Counted from the first letter of the stretch, positions 37,812 to 49,640 are shown. The stretch is 64,000 bases of DNA from Eudorina sp. 2006-703-Eu-15 (GCA_003117195.1 BDSI01000204.1:60001-124000), one strand, 5' to 3'. The notes: a model not told the origin generated them from the letters alone. A program made the numbers and translations.

Positions 37812-37913
37812 TCCGGCCAGACACCGATTGAACTCGCGGTTATTAACGGCCATGTGGAGGTAATCAAGGCCCTGATTGCGGCTGGAGTTGACAAGGATGC
37901 GCCTGTTGGCAAG
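37812..37913 (+). CDS. ANK exon, type B, array unit 4
   Basis: TPIELAVINGH and KDAPVGK. Asn replaces Tyr at residue 12. Confidence 0.85.
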
Positions 37914-38537
37914 GTAAGCGTCTGAAACCTCGAACGTATGTGTTGCCAATCGCGGTGGGAAAGAACGGAAGCGTTAGGTCGTGCTGGGAGCAGCGGTGGC
38001 GTCGACTGTGTTTGAAAGGTGCCAGTGCTGAGGACAGCGTCTACGATAGCACGCTGATTGCCTGTTTTGAAGGGGGCCACATTGCTGCAGCAGCCCTGTT
38101 CACTAACGAGTGCTAGGCAAGGGTTAAATGTTTACATTTTGTATGTTTTGTATCTATAGCTTCATCCTTCCACAATGAACCCTACCACTTGTCTTTAACT
38201 AGCCCTGCCTCCACGCCCGTTCGTTGGGCTTGTCTTTATGATGCGTACATACATTTGATGCCCAGATCCGTCAACACCGTTCTGACCTATCTATGTATGG
38301 GTCGGCACGCATTCCTATGCGTGGTTGCTTTGTGGCCTTCATTATTGCTTGCATGCTGGCAAGGCTGATACGCTGGTGGTGTGGTGCAATGTCCAGCTAG
38401 TACCGCTGAATGAACGTGAATTTCCCCAAAAGGGGTGTAAACCCAGAGCTCCGCTAGCTCCGCCTGGCATAACCTTGCTGTACATACCTGCCACTAACCC
38501 CGCCCGTGTATGTTTCGGTTTATCATTCCATATCCAG

Positions 38538-38639
38538 TCCGGCCAGACACCGATTGGACTCGCGGTTATTTACGGCCACGTGGAGGTAATCAAGGCCCTG
38601 ATTGCGGCTGGAGTTGACAAGGATGCGCCTGTTGGCAAG
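38538..38639 (+). CDS. ANK exon, type B, array unit 5
   Basis: TPIGLAVIYGH, protein identical to unit 1, but with the other intron haplotype upstream. Confidence 0.85.
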
Positions 38640-39254
38640 GTAAGCGTCTGAAACCTCGAACGTATGTGTTGCCAATCGCGGTGGGAAAGAACGGAAGCGT
38701 TAGGTCGTGCTGGGAGCAGCGGTGGCGTCGACTGTGTTTGAAAGGTGCCAGTGCTGAGGACAGCGTCTACGATAGCACGCTGATTGCCTGTTTTGAAGGG
38801 GGCCACATTGCTGCAGCAGCCCTGTTCACTAACGAGTGCTAGGCAAGGGTTAAATGTTTACATTTTGTATGTTTTGTATCTATAGCTTCATCCTTCCACA
38901 ATGAACCCTACAACTTGTCTTTAACTAGCCCTGCCTCCACGCCTGTTCGTTGGGCTTGTCTTTATGATGCGTACATACATTTGATGCCCAGATCCGTCAA
39001 CACCGTTCTGACCTATCTATGTATGGGTCGGCACGCATTCCTATGCGTGGTTGCTTTGTGGCCTTCATTATTGCTTGCATGCTGGCAAGGCTGATACGCT
39101 GGTGGTGTGGTGCAATGTCCAGCTAGTACCGCCGAATGAACGTGAATTTACCCTTAAGGGGTGTAAACCCAGAGCTCCGCCTGGCATAACCTTGCTGTAC
39201 ATACCTGCCACTAACCCCGCCCATGTATGTTTCGGTTTATCATTCCATATCCAG

Positions 39255-39356
39255 TCCGGCCAGACACCGATTGAACTGGCGGTTATTAACGGCCATGTGG
39301 AGGTAATCAAGGCCCTGATTGCGGCTGGAGTTGACAAGGATGCGCCTGTTGGCAAG
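39255..39356 (+). CDS. ANK exon, type B, array unit 6
   Basis: TPIELAVINGH, with the silent change CTC to CTG at Leu8. Confidence 0.85.
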
Positions 39357-39982
39357 GTAAGCGTCTGAAACCTCGAACGTATGTGTTGCCAATCGCGGTG
39401 GGAAAGAACGGAAGCGTTAGGTCGTGCTGGGAGCAGCGGTGGCGTCGACTGTGTTTGAAAGGTGCCAGTGCTGAGGACAGCGTCTACGATTGCACGCTGA
39501 TTGCCTGTTTTGAAGGGGGCCACATTGCTGCAGCAGCCCTGTTCACTAACGAGTGCTAGGCAAGGGTTAAATGTTTACATTTTGTATGTTTTGTATCTAT
39601 AGCTTCATCCTTCCACAATGAACCCTACCACTTGTCTTTAACTAGCCCTGCCTCCACGCCCGTTCGTTGGGCTTGTCTTTATGATGCGTACATACATTTG
39701 ATGCCCAGATCCGTCAACACCGTTCTGACCTATCTATGTATGGGTCGGCACGCATTCCTATGCGTGGTTGCTTTGTGGCCTTCATTATTGCTTGCATGCT
39801 GGCAAGGCTGATACGCTGGTGGTGTGGTGCAATGTCCAGCTAGTACCGCTGAATGAACGTGAATTTACCCTTAAGGGGTGTATAAACCCAGAGCTCCGCT
39901 AGCTCCGCCTGGCATAACCTTGCTGTACATACCTGCCACTAACCCCGCCCGTGTATGTTTCGGTTTATCATTCCATATCCAG

Positions 39983-40084
39983 TCCGGCCAGACACCGATT
40001 GAACTCGCGGTTATTAACGGCCATGTGGAGGTAATCAAGGCCCTGATTGCGGCTGGAGTTGACAAGGATGCGCCTGTTGGCAAG
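39983..40084 (+). CDS. ANK exon, type B, array unit 7
   Basis: TPIELAVINGH with CTC at Leu8; protein as unit 4. Confidence 0.85.
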
Positions 40085-40717
40085 GTAAGCGTCTGAAACC
40101 TCGAACGTATGTGTTGCCAATCGCGGTGGGAAAGAACGAAAGCGTTAGGTCGTGCTGGGAGCAGCGGTGGCGTCGACTGTGTTTGAAAGGTGCCAGTGCT
40201 GAGGACAGCGTCTACGATTGCACGCTGATTGCCTGTTTTGAAGGGGGCCACATTGCTGCAGCAGCCCTGTTCACTAACGAGTGCTAGGCAAGAGTTAAAT
40301 GTTTACATTTTGTATGTTTTGTATCTATAGCTTCATCCTTCCACAATGAACCCTACAACTTGTCTTTAACTAGCCCTGCCTCCACGCCCGTTCGTTGGGT
40401 TGGGCTGGTCTTGCTTTATGATGCGTACATACATTTGATGCCCAGATCCGTCAACACCGTTCTGACCTATCTATGTATGGGTCGGCACGCATTCCTATGT
40501 GTGGTTGCTTTGTGGCCTTCATTATTGCTTGCATGCTGGCAAGGCTGATACGCTGGTGGTGTGGTGCAATGTCCAGCTAGTACCGCTGAATGAACGTGAA
40601 TTTCCCCAAAAGGGGTGTAAACCCAGAGCTCCGCTAGCTCCGCCTGGCATAACCTTGCTGTACATACCTGCCACTAACCCCGCCCATGTATGTTTCGGTT
40701 TATCATTCCATATCCAG

Positions 40718-40819
40718 TCCGGCCAGACACCGATTGAACTGGCGGTTATTAACGGCCATGTGGAGGTAATCAAGGCCCTGATTGCGGCTGGAGTTGACAA
40801 GGATGCGCCTGTTGGCAAG
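40718..40819 (+). CDS. ANK exon, type B, array unit 8
   Basis: TPIELAVINGH with CTG at Leu8. Donor gtaagt rather than gtaagc. Confidence 0.85.
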
Positions 40820-41452
40820 GTAAGTGTCTGAAACCTCGAACGTATGTGTTGCCAATCGCGGTGGGAAAGAACGAAAGCGTTAGGTCGTGCTGGGAGCAGC
40901 GGTGGCGTCGACTGTGTTTGAAAGGTGCCAGTGCTGAGGACAGCGTCTACGATTGCACGCTGATTGCCTGTTTTGAAGGGGGCCACATTGCTGCAGCAGC
41001 CCTGTTCACTAACGAGTGCTAGGCAAGAGTTAAATGTTTACATTTTGTATGTTTTGTATCTATAGCTTCATCCTTCCACAATGAACCCTACAACTTGTCT
41101 TTAACTAGCCCTGCCTCCACGCCCGTTCGTTGGGTTGGGCTGGTCTTGCTTTATGATGCGTACATACATTTGATGCCCAGATCCGTCAACACCGTTCTGA
41201 CCTATCTATGTATGGGTCGGCACGCATTCCTATGTGTGGTTGCTTTGTGGCCTTCATTATTGCTTGCATGCTGGCAAGGCTGATACGCTGGTGGTGTGGT
41301 GCAATGTCCAGCTAGTACCGCTGAATGAACGTGAATTTCCCCAAAAGGGGTGTAAACCCAGAGCTCCGCTAGCTCCGCCTGGCATAACCTTGCTGTACAT
41401 ACCTGCCACTAACCCCGCCCATGTATGTTTCGGTTTATCATTCCATATCCAG

Positions 41453-41554
41453 TCCGGCCAGACACCGATTGAACTGGCGGTTATTAACGGCCATGTGGAG
41501 GTAATCAAGGCCCTGATTGCGGCTGGAGTTGACAAGGATGCGCCTGTTGGCAAG
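41453..41554 (+). CDS. ANK exon, type B, array unit 9
   Basis: Identical to unit 8, including the donor; units 8 and 9 look like the most recent duplication. Confidence 0.85.
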
Positions 41555-42182
41555 GTAAGTGTCTGAAACCTCGAACGTATGTGTTGCCAATCGCGGTGGG
41601 AAAGAACGAAAGCGTTAGGTCGTGCTGGGAGCAGCGGTGGCGTCGACTGTGTTTGAAAGGTGCCAGTGCTGAGGACAGCGTCTACGATTGCACGCTGATT
41701 GCCTGTTTTGAAGGGGGCCACATTGCTGCAGCAGCCCTGTTCACTAACGAGTGCTAGGCAAGAGTTACTTGTTTACATTTTGTATGTTTTGTATCTATAA
41801 CTTAATCCTTCCACAATGAACCCTACCACTTGTCTTTAACTAGCCCTGCCTCCACGCCCGTTCGTTGGGTTGGGCTTGTCTTGCTTTATGATGCGTACAT
41901 ACATTTGATGCCCAGATCCGTCAACACCGTTCTGACCTATCTATGTATGGGTCGGCACGCATTCCTTTGCGTGGTTGCTTTGTGGCCTTCATTATTGCTT
42001 GCATGCTGGCAAGGCTGATACGCTGGTGGTGTGGTGCAATGTCCAGCTAGTACCGCTGAATGAACGTGAATTTCCCCAAAAGGGGTGTAAACCCAGAGCT
42101 CCGCCTGGCATAACCTTGCTGTACATACCTGCCACTAACTAACCCCGCCCGTGTATGTTTCGGTTTATCATTCCATATCCAG

Positions 42183-42284
42183 TCCGGCGAGACACCGATT
42201 GAACTCGCGGTTATTTACGGCCATGTGGAGGTAATCAAGGCCCTGATTGCGGCTGGAGTTGACATGGATGCGCCTGTTGGCAAG
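42183..42284 (+). CDS. ANK exon, type B, array unit 10
   Basis: The most divergent unit: SGETPIELAVIYGH and GVDMDAPVGK (Gln3 to Glu, Lys28 to Met). Confidence 0.85.
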
Positions 42285-42687
42285 GTAAGCGTCTGAAACC
42301 TTGAACGTATGTGTTGCCAATCGCGCTGGGAAAGAACGGAAGCGTTGGGTCGTGCTGGGAGCAGCGGTGGCGTCGACTGTGTTTGAAAGGTGCCAGTGCT
42401 GAGGACAGCGATTGCATGCTGATTGCCTGTATGTTTTAAAGGGGGCGGGGAAGGTGCGGCAGTAATGAAGGACACCTACTTATTTCTATATTTATGACGA
42501 TTTTCGTTTTTATTAGTTTCATTTCTATTATCCCCCCATCTAGCGCAGCTGCCAACAATCAAGCCGCCCGCGTGGTGACGAAAGCCAAGCCTACACCACT
42601 CCCATCATCAATGCTTGCGACATCGCTACTGCTGGCTCCCCGTTAGCCCTCTCGTTTGTGATAAATCCATACACCATATATATACAG

Positions 42688-42786
42688 GACGGCCGAAACC
42701 CGCTATGCATGGCGGCTCAGATTGGCGACTTAGAAGTCGTCAACGGCCTGCTGTCAATGATGGCGGACCCGAACATGGCGGACAAG
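42688..42786 (+). CDS. ANK exon, type A
   Basis: 33 codons after tatacag, donor gtgcgt. Motifs NPLCMAAQIGD and LLSMMADPNMADK. Loss of TPLH and of the turn Gly-Ala makes it an atypical repeat. Confidence 0.8.
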
Positions 42787-42974
42787 GTGCGTGCGTGCGT
42801 GATTATGGTTTGAGCAAGACTGGGTCTGTGCAGCAGCCGAGGTAGAGTTGTTGTAGAATCTGCATCTACCGTACGGACATGTTTGGCTGGAAATAAATGT
42901 CGGTGTTCCGCTTGCCAGCCAACCGTTGCCAACCGACCCCCGATCCTTTATTTTACTCCCTTACATTTCTCCAG

Positions 42975-43073
42975 GCCGGGCAATCTCCCATACACCATGC
43001 ATCGGAAAGCGGCAATGTCAGGGTGATCACCGCCTTGATCGAGGCAGGGGCGAAGAAGAACACACGCGACAAG
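42975..43073 (+). CDS. ANK exon, type B
   Basis: 33 codons after tctccag, donor gtgagc. Motifs SPIHHASESGN and ALIEAGAKKNTRDK. Its intron from the preceding A exon is only 188 bp. Confidence 0.85.
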
Positions 43074-44316
43074 GTGAGCAAAAAGGACATTATTTAGGGC
43101 AAAGAGGTGGCAGCAGATTATTATTGCATGCATGCGGCGATGACGGAAATTATTGCGCTAACGAACGGCGGCGTCAATGTGGCGATGCACGGCGATGGCA
43201 GGGTCTGCCATTCGAATGGGTCTAACTGCAGCGGGGGTAGCAGCTCCACTGCAAAAAATGCAAATGAACGCAATCGACCAGTCTACCTATTTAGCGTCTA
43301 GTTAGGGACAAGGCCGAGGCCGAAACGCCAAAAGGCCTACCCTGTTTGCTTGGTGTCGACCGTCGCCATATAGGTACATCGACCGCACGTGTGTGGGATG
43401 GGTGTAGCTAGGATGTATGGGTGTACGCACGTACGGCGCTGTGCAGGCAACACAGCAGACGCTGTGCAGACAGCAGCCCGCCGGCCGACCAGTGGTGGTG
43501 GGTTTGGTGTCTTGCTTTATTTTATGGGTGCTCGTCCAAGCAATAATTAGGTCAGGGAACAGGGCGGCGGCTTGGTTTCCCTCGTTGCATTGGCGGCAAG
43601 AGGTGACCTGCTGCAAGTTTCCTGCAATTGGCGTGGTGCGTAACTTTTATCGGATTTCTTGTGAACTCGCGCGCGGGCTATATTCTGCTTCGCTACACGT
43701 GAATAAAAGCACCCATGACTTTCGAATCAGTAAGTAACAATAATTAAAAATTGCTGCGATTTTGACGGGGAGGTCTTTTTGTCCCCGTGCGAGGCCTAGC
43801 GCCGTTCGTTTGGGGGTCCCCGTCCCAATGACTTCCGCGTGCACGGGGACCCGTCCATAGCTCAGCTAATTGCTGATATCATTAAACAATACAATGTGGA
43901 TTTGATTCATGCCAGGTCCTCCACTAACTGAGTTTATTTGCGACAATAAATCCATGGCATTATTCTCTCACTGATAGGTCTGACAATCGTCAGTGCATCT
44001 GTGTCGTCCATGACGCCCTGGTGCATGCTGCTCGTTCAGCAAGTCCCCGGGCCCAATCCTCACGTGCACGTCACTGCTTGTCCGCACATTTCTCTTCACA
44101 GCAGTCCGTCCACCACAGTAAGGCGGGGTTGCATGCTGGGGCGGGCTCTCTGCCGCCCGCGCCATAATCCCCCATCCATCCGACTAGCTGCTTGTGCCTT
44201 CGTTGCTCTTTGTCTTGTCCATGCACTATCTCTGCTGACAGGGTCTAATACTGCAGCCTGCGGCCCGCCCACCCTTCCCTGCGCGCATGGTAAATCATTG
44301 ACGCCGTATTACACAG
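43074..44316 (+). other. Intron-like region, no gene recognised
   Basis: No ANK exon or clear element. Small ORFs on both strands lack motifs. Confidence 0.4.
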
Positions 44317-44415
44317 GATGGTCGAACCCCGTTATACCTGGCAGTTCAGTGTGGCAGATGGGATGCGGTCATGAGCTTGTTGCGCGAGGGCGTGGACCCA
44401 AACACGGCCGATAAG
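44317..44415 (+). CDS. ANK exon, type A
   Basis: 33 codons after acacag, donor gttcgt. Motifs TPLYLAVQCGR and LREGVDPNTADK. Confidence 0.85.
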
Positions 44416-44591
44416 GTTCGTTACCATGCATTGCGTGATTATTGATTCTTATGCGTGAAGGCCCTGGTGCGTGCCTCCTGCCCCCTTCACACGACACCAT
44501 TTGATTGCCTGAGTTTTTAAAGTGTTCCCTACAAACGTAATGTGACTTTGATAAAATGTAGAGTTTGACTGCAAACATTATTAATACTTGC

Positions 44592-44984
44592 TGTAACACG
44601 CAGGGTCATTTGTAGGGACTTATACTGTAACCTGGTCGGTGTTAGTTGCGTTCTCCCCCTCAAGAAGGGGACGTCCTCGTTCCTCACTGCGTCCTCGCAG
44701 TGCACAGGCCACTCCGCCTTGCCTCCCCTACCACGAGATTGCACAGGCCTCGCGTCACGTCATGCGTCGTGCATGGCCCCCGGCCCGCATGCGTCCCTAG
44801 CAGGGCTTTTGGAGTGGAAACCTTCCCGCGCTCAACCAGAATCGAACTCATAACCTGACGGGGTCGTACGGAAAGAGTACTGATACTCGATATCAATTGT
44901 AACACGGCGCGGCAATAGGCTTCTCGAGATGCTGTGCAGGGTCATTTGTAGGAAATTATACTACAAGTGTAACCCGGTGTTACA
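44592..44984 (-). mobile_element. TRIM-type LTR retroelement (TRIM-3)
   Basis: Flanked by a 5-bp target duplication CTTGC (44587-44591, 44985-44989). On the minus strand the 5' LTR (44984-44898) starts TGTAACACCGG and ends GTGTTACA. The shortened 3' LTR (about 44643-44592) shares CTACAAATGACCCTGC. ATTGATATCGAG follows the 5' LTR, and CTTGAGGGGGAGAACGC lies before the 3' LTR. The interior shares CTGCGAGGACGCAGTGA and CGAGGACGTCCCC with TRIM-1. Confidence 0.75.
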
Positions 44985-45205
44985 CTTGCCTTGCTGGTAC
45001 GGGTAGTGTGGTGTGATGAGTGGCTGTATGTAGGTGATGGCTGGTTACGGTATATCATAATACACTTCGTTATAACACTTTATATATATACTTGACCAAA
45101 AACGAAAGCGCTACTCCCATGCACTATTATTCATCTTTCGCGCCATGGCCATCACCGTTCATACTCTTACCTCCGTTATCCCTCATCATTTTGTGGCGCC
45201 CTCAG

Positions 45206-45304
45206 GCCGGCATGGCACCCATTCACCTTGCCTCCAGAAACGGTCATGTGGCGATGATTGACGCCCTCATCGAAGCAGGTGCTAAGAGCGACACGCGCGA
45301 CGAA
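45206..45304 (+). CDS. ANK exon, type B
   Basis: 33 codons after ccctcag, donor gtacgt. Motifs APIHLASRNGH and ALIEAGAKSDTRDE. Confidence 0.85.
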
Positions 45305-45951
45305 GTACGTAAGAGAGAGGATGACGGCGGCGGTACACGGGTGACATGAGTACACGGGCGATGACAGCAGCAGTTGTGGCAACATGGGCGCGATATGATG
45401 GGAGCCACACGGGCACCGGGCATGAAGGGGCGGTTTGTACGTAGGCAGGGTTTGCCGAGTAATAAGCGGGGACCAATGCGGCGTAGCTCAGGCGGCTGCA
45501 CATTGTCCGTCCGTCCGAATACAATAAATGGTACGTAGCACGCACCCTTGATTATGCGTACTGTTGCAGCTATATCCTGCGCTTCGTTCGTTTCCGGTAC
45601 TACATATGTACGTCGCCATACATCCACGTTGTAAGCAAGTCACATTCCTCACCAGCCCCGCCCCCACATCGCTTGAAACCCACACCTAGTCCTAACGCAC
45701 CCACGACGACAATGCCGTCATACTTACCTCTGGACGATGACAGCTGCTTGACCATGCATGACGTTGTAAGCTTGGCCCGTGGCTGCACTCTATGTTTCGC
45801 TCCGCTCCTTATCTTACTGACCTTGGTAATGTCTTTGAATAAGTCGCACCACACACCGACGACTTGTTCCGTTAGATGGTCTTGAGCATCTAGACTATTA
45901 GGTGATGACTGCCCCGCCCACTGCTTCCTTTGCCATGCACCTGCCTAAAAG
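45305..45951 (+). other. Intron, nothing recognised
   Basis: Short ORFs on both strands without motifs; consistent with an ordinary intron between B and A exons. Confidence 0.4.
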
Positions 45952-46050
45952 CTCGGTCTGTCACCGCTGCATCGGGCGGCTGAGGAAGGCCACTGGGAGG
46001 CCGTTCTGCACCTGCTGTCTTTGCGGGACGACGTAAACAAAACGGACAAG
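45952..46050 (+). CDS. ANK exon, type A
   Basis: 33 codons after ctaaaag (acceptor AAG, not CAG), donor gtcagt. Motifs SPLHRAAEEGH and LLSLRDDVNKTDK; the GADPN turn is replaced by RDDVN. Confidence 0.8.
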
Positions 46051-46540
46051 GTCAGTGCGAAGGGTTTTTGTTGGATGTCAAAGGGTCTGTATATGTGTAT
46101 GTGGTACATACACGGGGTTCCCTGCATGCGTCCGCCGTGCGTATATAAAACCTACCTAGCTGGCAAAGGCTTCTCATCATCAAGCAGTGCTTTGCACTGT
46201 GTGTGAGGTACAGGTCCGTCCAGTCTATCTACAGCACCTTTTATACTCCCCTCCCTCTGATAGGGACCGTCCCGGGACCTATCAGCCCGAGATCCGCAAA
46301 CATCCACGCACGGTCACCATCGCCGTTGTCGTGCCCATTGCGTTGGCTGACACGCGCCATTTGGGTATTCAAACATGCAACCCTCCAGTCATCTCACTAC
46401 TATCATTATTCCAGAATCTCTAGACTTTCGTCATCTATTCTGGTGCGGCTGACTTTCGCCGTCATCAGGGATTGATTTAGGGACTGCATGTGTCCATCCT
46501 CAGCCTCAACGAAATCATGCATGCTCTTGAACTGTGGGAA

Positions 46541-46930
46541 TCCCGTTGCGCCTGTTCCCGGGGCTGGGTGGTGTGTCGGGGCCGCAACGACCGCAACTGT
46601 ATATGTACCATGAGATGTCCATCAGCCGATCGGTCCATTCTTTATGGCGTGATACAAGTGCCGAGGTATCGAGACCTGGCAGTCACCGGTTCGATTCCCG
46701 CAAAGGGCATACTCTACAGTATGATTGATGACTTGGAGGACGTGGCAGCCCCACCCTTCAATGGTCACCGAGGACGGCTCCTGCTAGAGGGGGGATAACA
46801 TGTAGTATCCTGGATATGTACCATGAGATGTCCATCATGGACATCTGCCTATCGGTCCATTCTTTATGGCGTGATACAACATATATCTTGAGCAAGGGGT
46901 GTGCCCAGCATCTATCCGCGGAGTCCCTTA
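46541..46930. repeat. Foldback-family fragment split by TRIM-2
   Basis: GTTCCCGGGGCTGGGTGGTG on the left and CTTGAGCAAGGGGTGTG on the right resemble adjacent parts of the foldback arms at 7.0-7.2 kb. Confidence 0.45.
46598..46878 (+). mobile_element. TRIM-type LTR retroelement (TRIM-2), decayed
   Basis: Two direct repeats (46598-46656, 46801-46878) share ATATGTACCATGAGATGTCC and ATTCTTTATGGCGTGATACA. GGTATCGAGACCTGGC and CACCGGTTCGATTCCCGC follow the 5' copy; the purine tract AGAGGGGGGATAA precedes the 3' copy. No target duplication was found. Confidence 0.65.
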
Positions 46931-47265
46931 CTAAAGTCCTTCCTTACAGGCAGCGTGCGTCTGCATGCACGCACCCACATACAGCCGATCAGGCTGCGGC
47001 TGCCACAAGTATAGCTCATGCATACCAAGGATGACCCCCGTTAACGAAGCGAAACCTGTCCGCATTATTGTGGTGGCCCTCGCACTGTGGTGGCTTGATG
47101 GGTGGCAACGTGCGTAAGTTTGACCAGGCGCGACATACCTTCCGTCACCTCAAACTGCAATTGGTAGTATTATCCACGATAATGCGTGCTCGCTTGCTAG
47201 CTGCATATAACAAAAATTCGTCCGTTGACACCTCTTCCACTTCTTGAAACCCGCATCATTGTCAG

Positions 47266-47364
47266 GTCGGCACGACACCGCTTCACCTTGCCGCCCAAAA
47301 CGGTCATGTGAAGGTCATGACTGCCCTCATTGAGGCAGGAGCAAATAAACACGCGTCCAGCGGG
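47266..47364 (+). CDS. ANK exon, type B
   Basis: 33 codons after attgtcag, donor gtgagc. Motifs TPLHLAAQNGH and ALIEAGANKHASSG. The N-terminal half looks like type A and the C-terminal half like type B, so it may be a hybrid. Confidence 0.85.
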
Positions 47365-47789
47365 GTGAGCGATCGAGGGGGTCTGTCATTATGATTTTAC
47401 ATTTTACTCGGTGGTGGCAGGTGGGTCGGTGGTGGCGGTGTCGGCTGTACGTGGCGGTGGCGGGTAGTGTATAAGTAGGGAAGGGGAACCCATCGTCTCA
47501 TCACCCGCGTGTGTTAAGGGATGAGAGGCAGTGCGCGCATGGGGCGAGACCGGTGACCAGGGTAAAATAAAAAAATGACCATGTTATGTATTGATACATC
47601 GAATTTTGGTGCATCGGTTACATCGGTAGCACGCATGCAGCTACAGGCCAAATCATGGTCACGCCACAGGCTGCGCCGTTATCGGCGAGACGTCCAACAG
47701 GCCTGCTTCCGACGGGTTGGACAGGCAGGTACACTTCTGACCCGCCGTTGTGCTGGCACCGCGACCTGCACGCGTTATACTGCACGCAG

Positions 47790-47888
47790 CTTGGACGGAC
47801 ACCGCTGCACCTGGCAGCTCAGTGCTTCAAACCGGAAGCCGTGACGTACCTGCTGTTTGAAGGTGCAGAGCCAAACGTAACGGACAAG
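47790..47888 (+). CDS. ANK exon, type A
   Basis: 33 codons after cacgcag, donor gtgagc. Motifs TPLHLAAQCFK and LLFEGAEPNVTDK. Confidence 0.85.
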
Positions 47889-48223
47889 GTGAGCGTCTCC
47901 TCATTTCCTCTGTTGCAACTGAGCAATGCACGCTGATGGTGCAATTTGGCACTAGCATACACTTACGGTGAAATGGACAGGCAGGAAAATCAAATTTAAT
48001 CTGCAGACCATACATGTCTACTTGCTCCCAGCAGTGTGTGCCTGCCTTCGTTCATTCATCAGTGATGTGCTAGGCTCACCCCCTAACTAGGTTGGTATTA
48101 TAATACCCCTGAAGTCCGGCAATGCATGGCATGTTCGTTGGCATATGTTGTGGAAACCCCGCCTGCACCCCACGTCCTCATTTTCATCATTAACTTCGTA
48201 CATTATGTACACGATCACTCCAG

Positions 48224-48322
48224 ACCGGCCAAGCTCCCATACACCTGGCCTCCGAAGTTGGCCATGTAGAGGTAGTCAAGGCCCTGATCGAGGAAGGCGC
48301 AAAGAAGGACGCGCCTGGAATG
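48224..48322 (+). CDS. ANK exon, type B
   Basis: 33 codons after cactccag, donor gtgagc. Motifs APIHLASEVGH and ALIEEGAKKDAPGM. Confidence 0.85.
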
Positions 48323-48650
48323 GTGAGCGTGGTTTAGCTGTATGTGCTCCGAGGTGCGCGCGTCGATCGGGTTCGGAAAGTCAATTGCGTTAATAACGGC
48401 TGGCAGTTGAATCGATTTAAAACCGGACGTGATATCAGCAGGAGCATAGGTGCTGAAGGCAGGTATGGCATAGGTTAGTCTGTTGCTTGGTTGGAGGCGG
48501 GTACATAAACGTTGCGGCTGCTGGGTGGCGCGCGAGCCAGCGACTTGGCTGGTGGTCATGCAACGTACTAAACCAGTATAATATTAATATACATAATATT
48601 ATGTCCAATATATTTTATTGATACACCAAATGGCGCCACATGTGTTGCAG

Positions 48651-48749
48651 CACGCCCAAACCCCGATGCACCTGGCGGCCGAGAAGGGCCACTTGGACAT
48701 CGTTCAGTACTTACTGTCTCAAGGCGCTGACCTGAAGGCGTCGGATCAG
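48651..48749 (+). CDS. ANK exon, type A
   Basis: 33 codons after gttgcag, donor gtgggc. Motifs TPMHLAAEKGH and LLSQGADLKASDQ. Confidence 0.85.
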
Positions 48750-49298
48750 GTGGGCGGGGTTACATGCGTTATTCATGTGTTGATGGCTTGCGAAGCTGAT
48801 ACGTCGGGGGCTACTCATTTGTGGCGGGGAATAAGGCATGCAGGCATGCACGAGGAACGTTCCATCGAAGCAAGGCCACCTTATGACAATATTTGCTTGA
48901 CAAGTAAGCAATATATGCGCCTGCACGCACTTCAATCGCCTTCGTTCGGCACGTTCCGGTTTCCAGTTACGTGTGCCCTCATACCTACCTTGAGTGGCGG
49001 CTGGCGCTCTTAACCCTTATGGGATTCAATTAATTCAACCGTGCGGAGTGGGATAGATACATACAATCCCCAACCCCGTCTGCCGGGCAATAATGCGCTG
49101 AACGAAATAAAGCCAGTCTATCCTTGCTTTCCGCTGGGCCTCTGCTGCTGCGTGCAAGCTCCCCTTCACACCACCCCCTCCCTGTCCACCGTATGGTGAC
49201 GGCGTGCATGTTGACACAGCCATCATGCCCAATTAAGTGCGGCTGTATGGGGAGAAAGAGCTAGGCGTCTCTACTGGATCAAGCCAAAAAAACTATAT
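48750..49298 (+). other. Intron-like, nothing recognised
   Basis: ORF 48618-49013 is read-through of the preceding ANK exon into the intron. Confidence 0.4.
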
Positions 49299-49640
49299 CA
49301 AGGGGGGGTAGAAAGCAGAATAACTGAGCATATCCTGACATACTTTGTACTAATTAAGGCCTTTAATAATATTAAAAAATTACTTGGATTGGCTCAGGGA
49401 ATAATACGTACGGCTTCTCCAAAGTTTGGCGTACGGCAGCGGTCGGTCGGTCGGGGTCGGGGGCCTGGGAGGTTTCGGAGGACCCTTCTGAAACTTCTTC
49501 CATGTTGCGAGTTTTGAGCTGAAAATTAGATGAAACGATTCCTCTATCTCATTGAGCTCTTTCATTTGCGCTATTCAGACAAGTCATAGACTTAATGCGT
49601 CGGTGAGGCATCCCTATGGCGATAGCCCATCCCCGCAAAG

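Larger units (their letters stand above)
35570..42430 (+). repeat. Ten-unit tandem array, 717-735 bp per unit
   Basis: Ten exons start at 35653, 36374, 37091, 37812, 38538, 39255, 39983, 40718, 41453 and 42183 with almost identical introns. Two intron haplotypes (CCCTTAAGGGG and CCCCAAAAGGGG before GTGTAAACCC) are interspersed, which points to exchange between units after duplication. Confidence 0.95.

Noticed and set aside
35570..42430. Satellite or CRISPR-type array
   Set aside because: Each 717-735 bp unit contains a conserved ANK exon with splice sites, so it is an exon duplication array.
43850..43930. Possible tRNA gene (TAGCTCAGCTAATTG and GGATTTGATTC with GGACC/GGTCC ends)
   Set aside because: The box order is right, but no consistent cloverleaf could be drawn: the D and anticodon stems do not pair and the acceptor has a mismatch.
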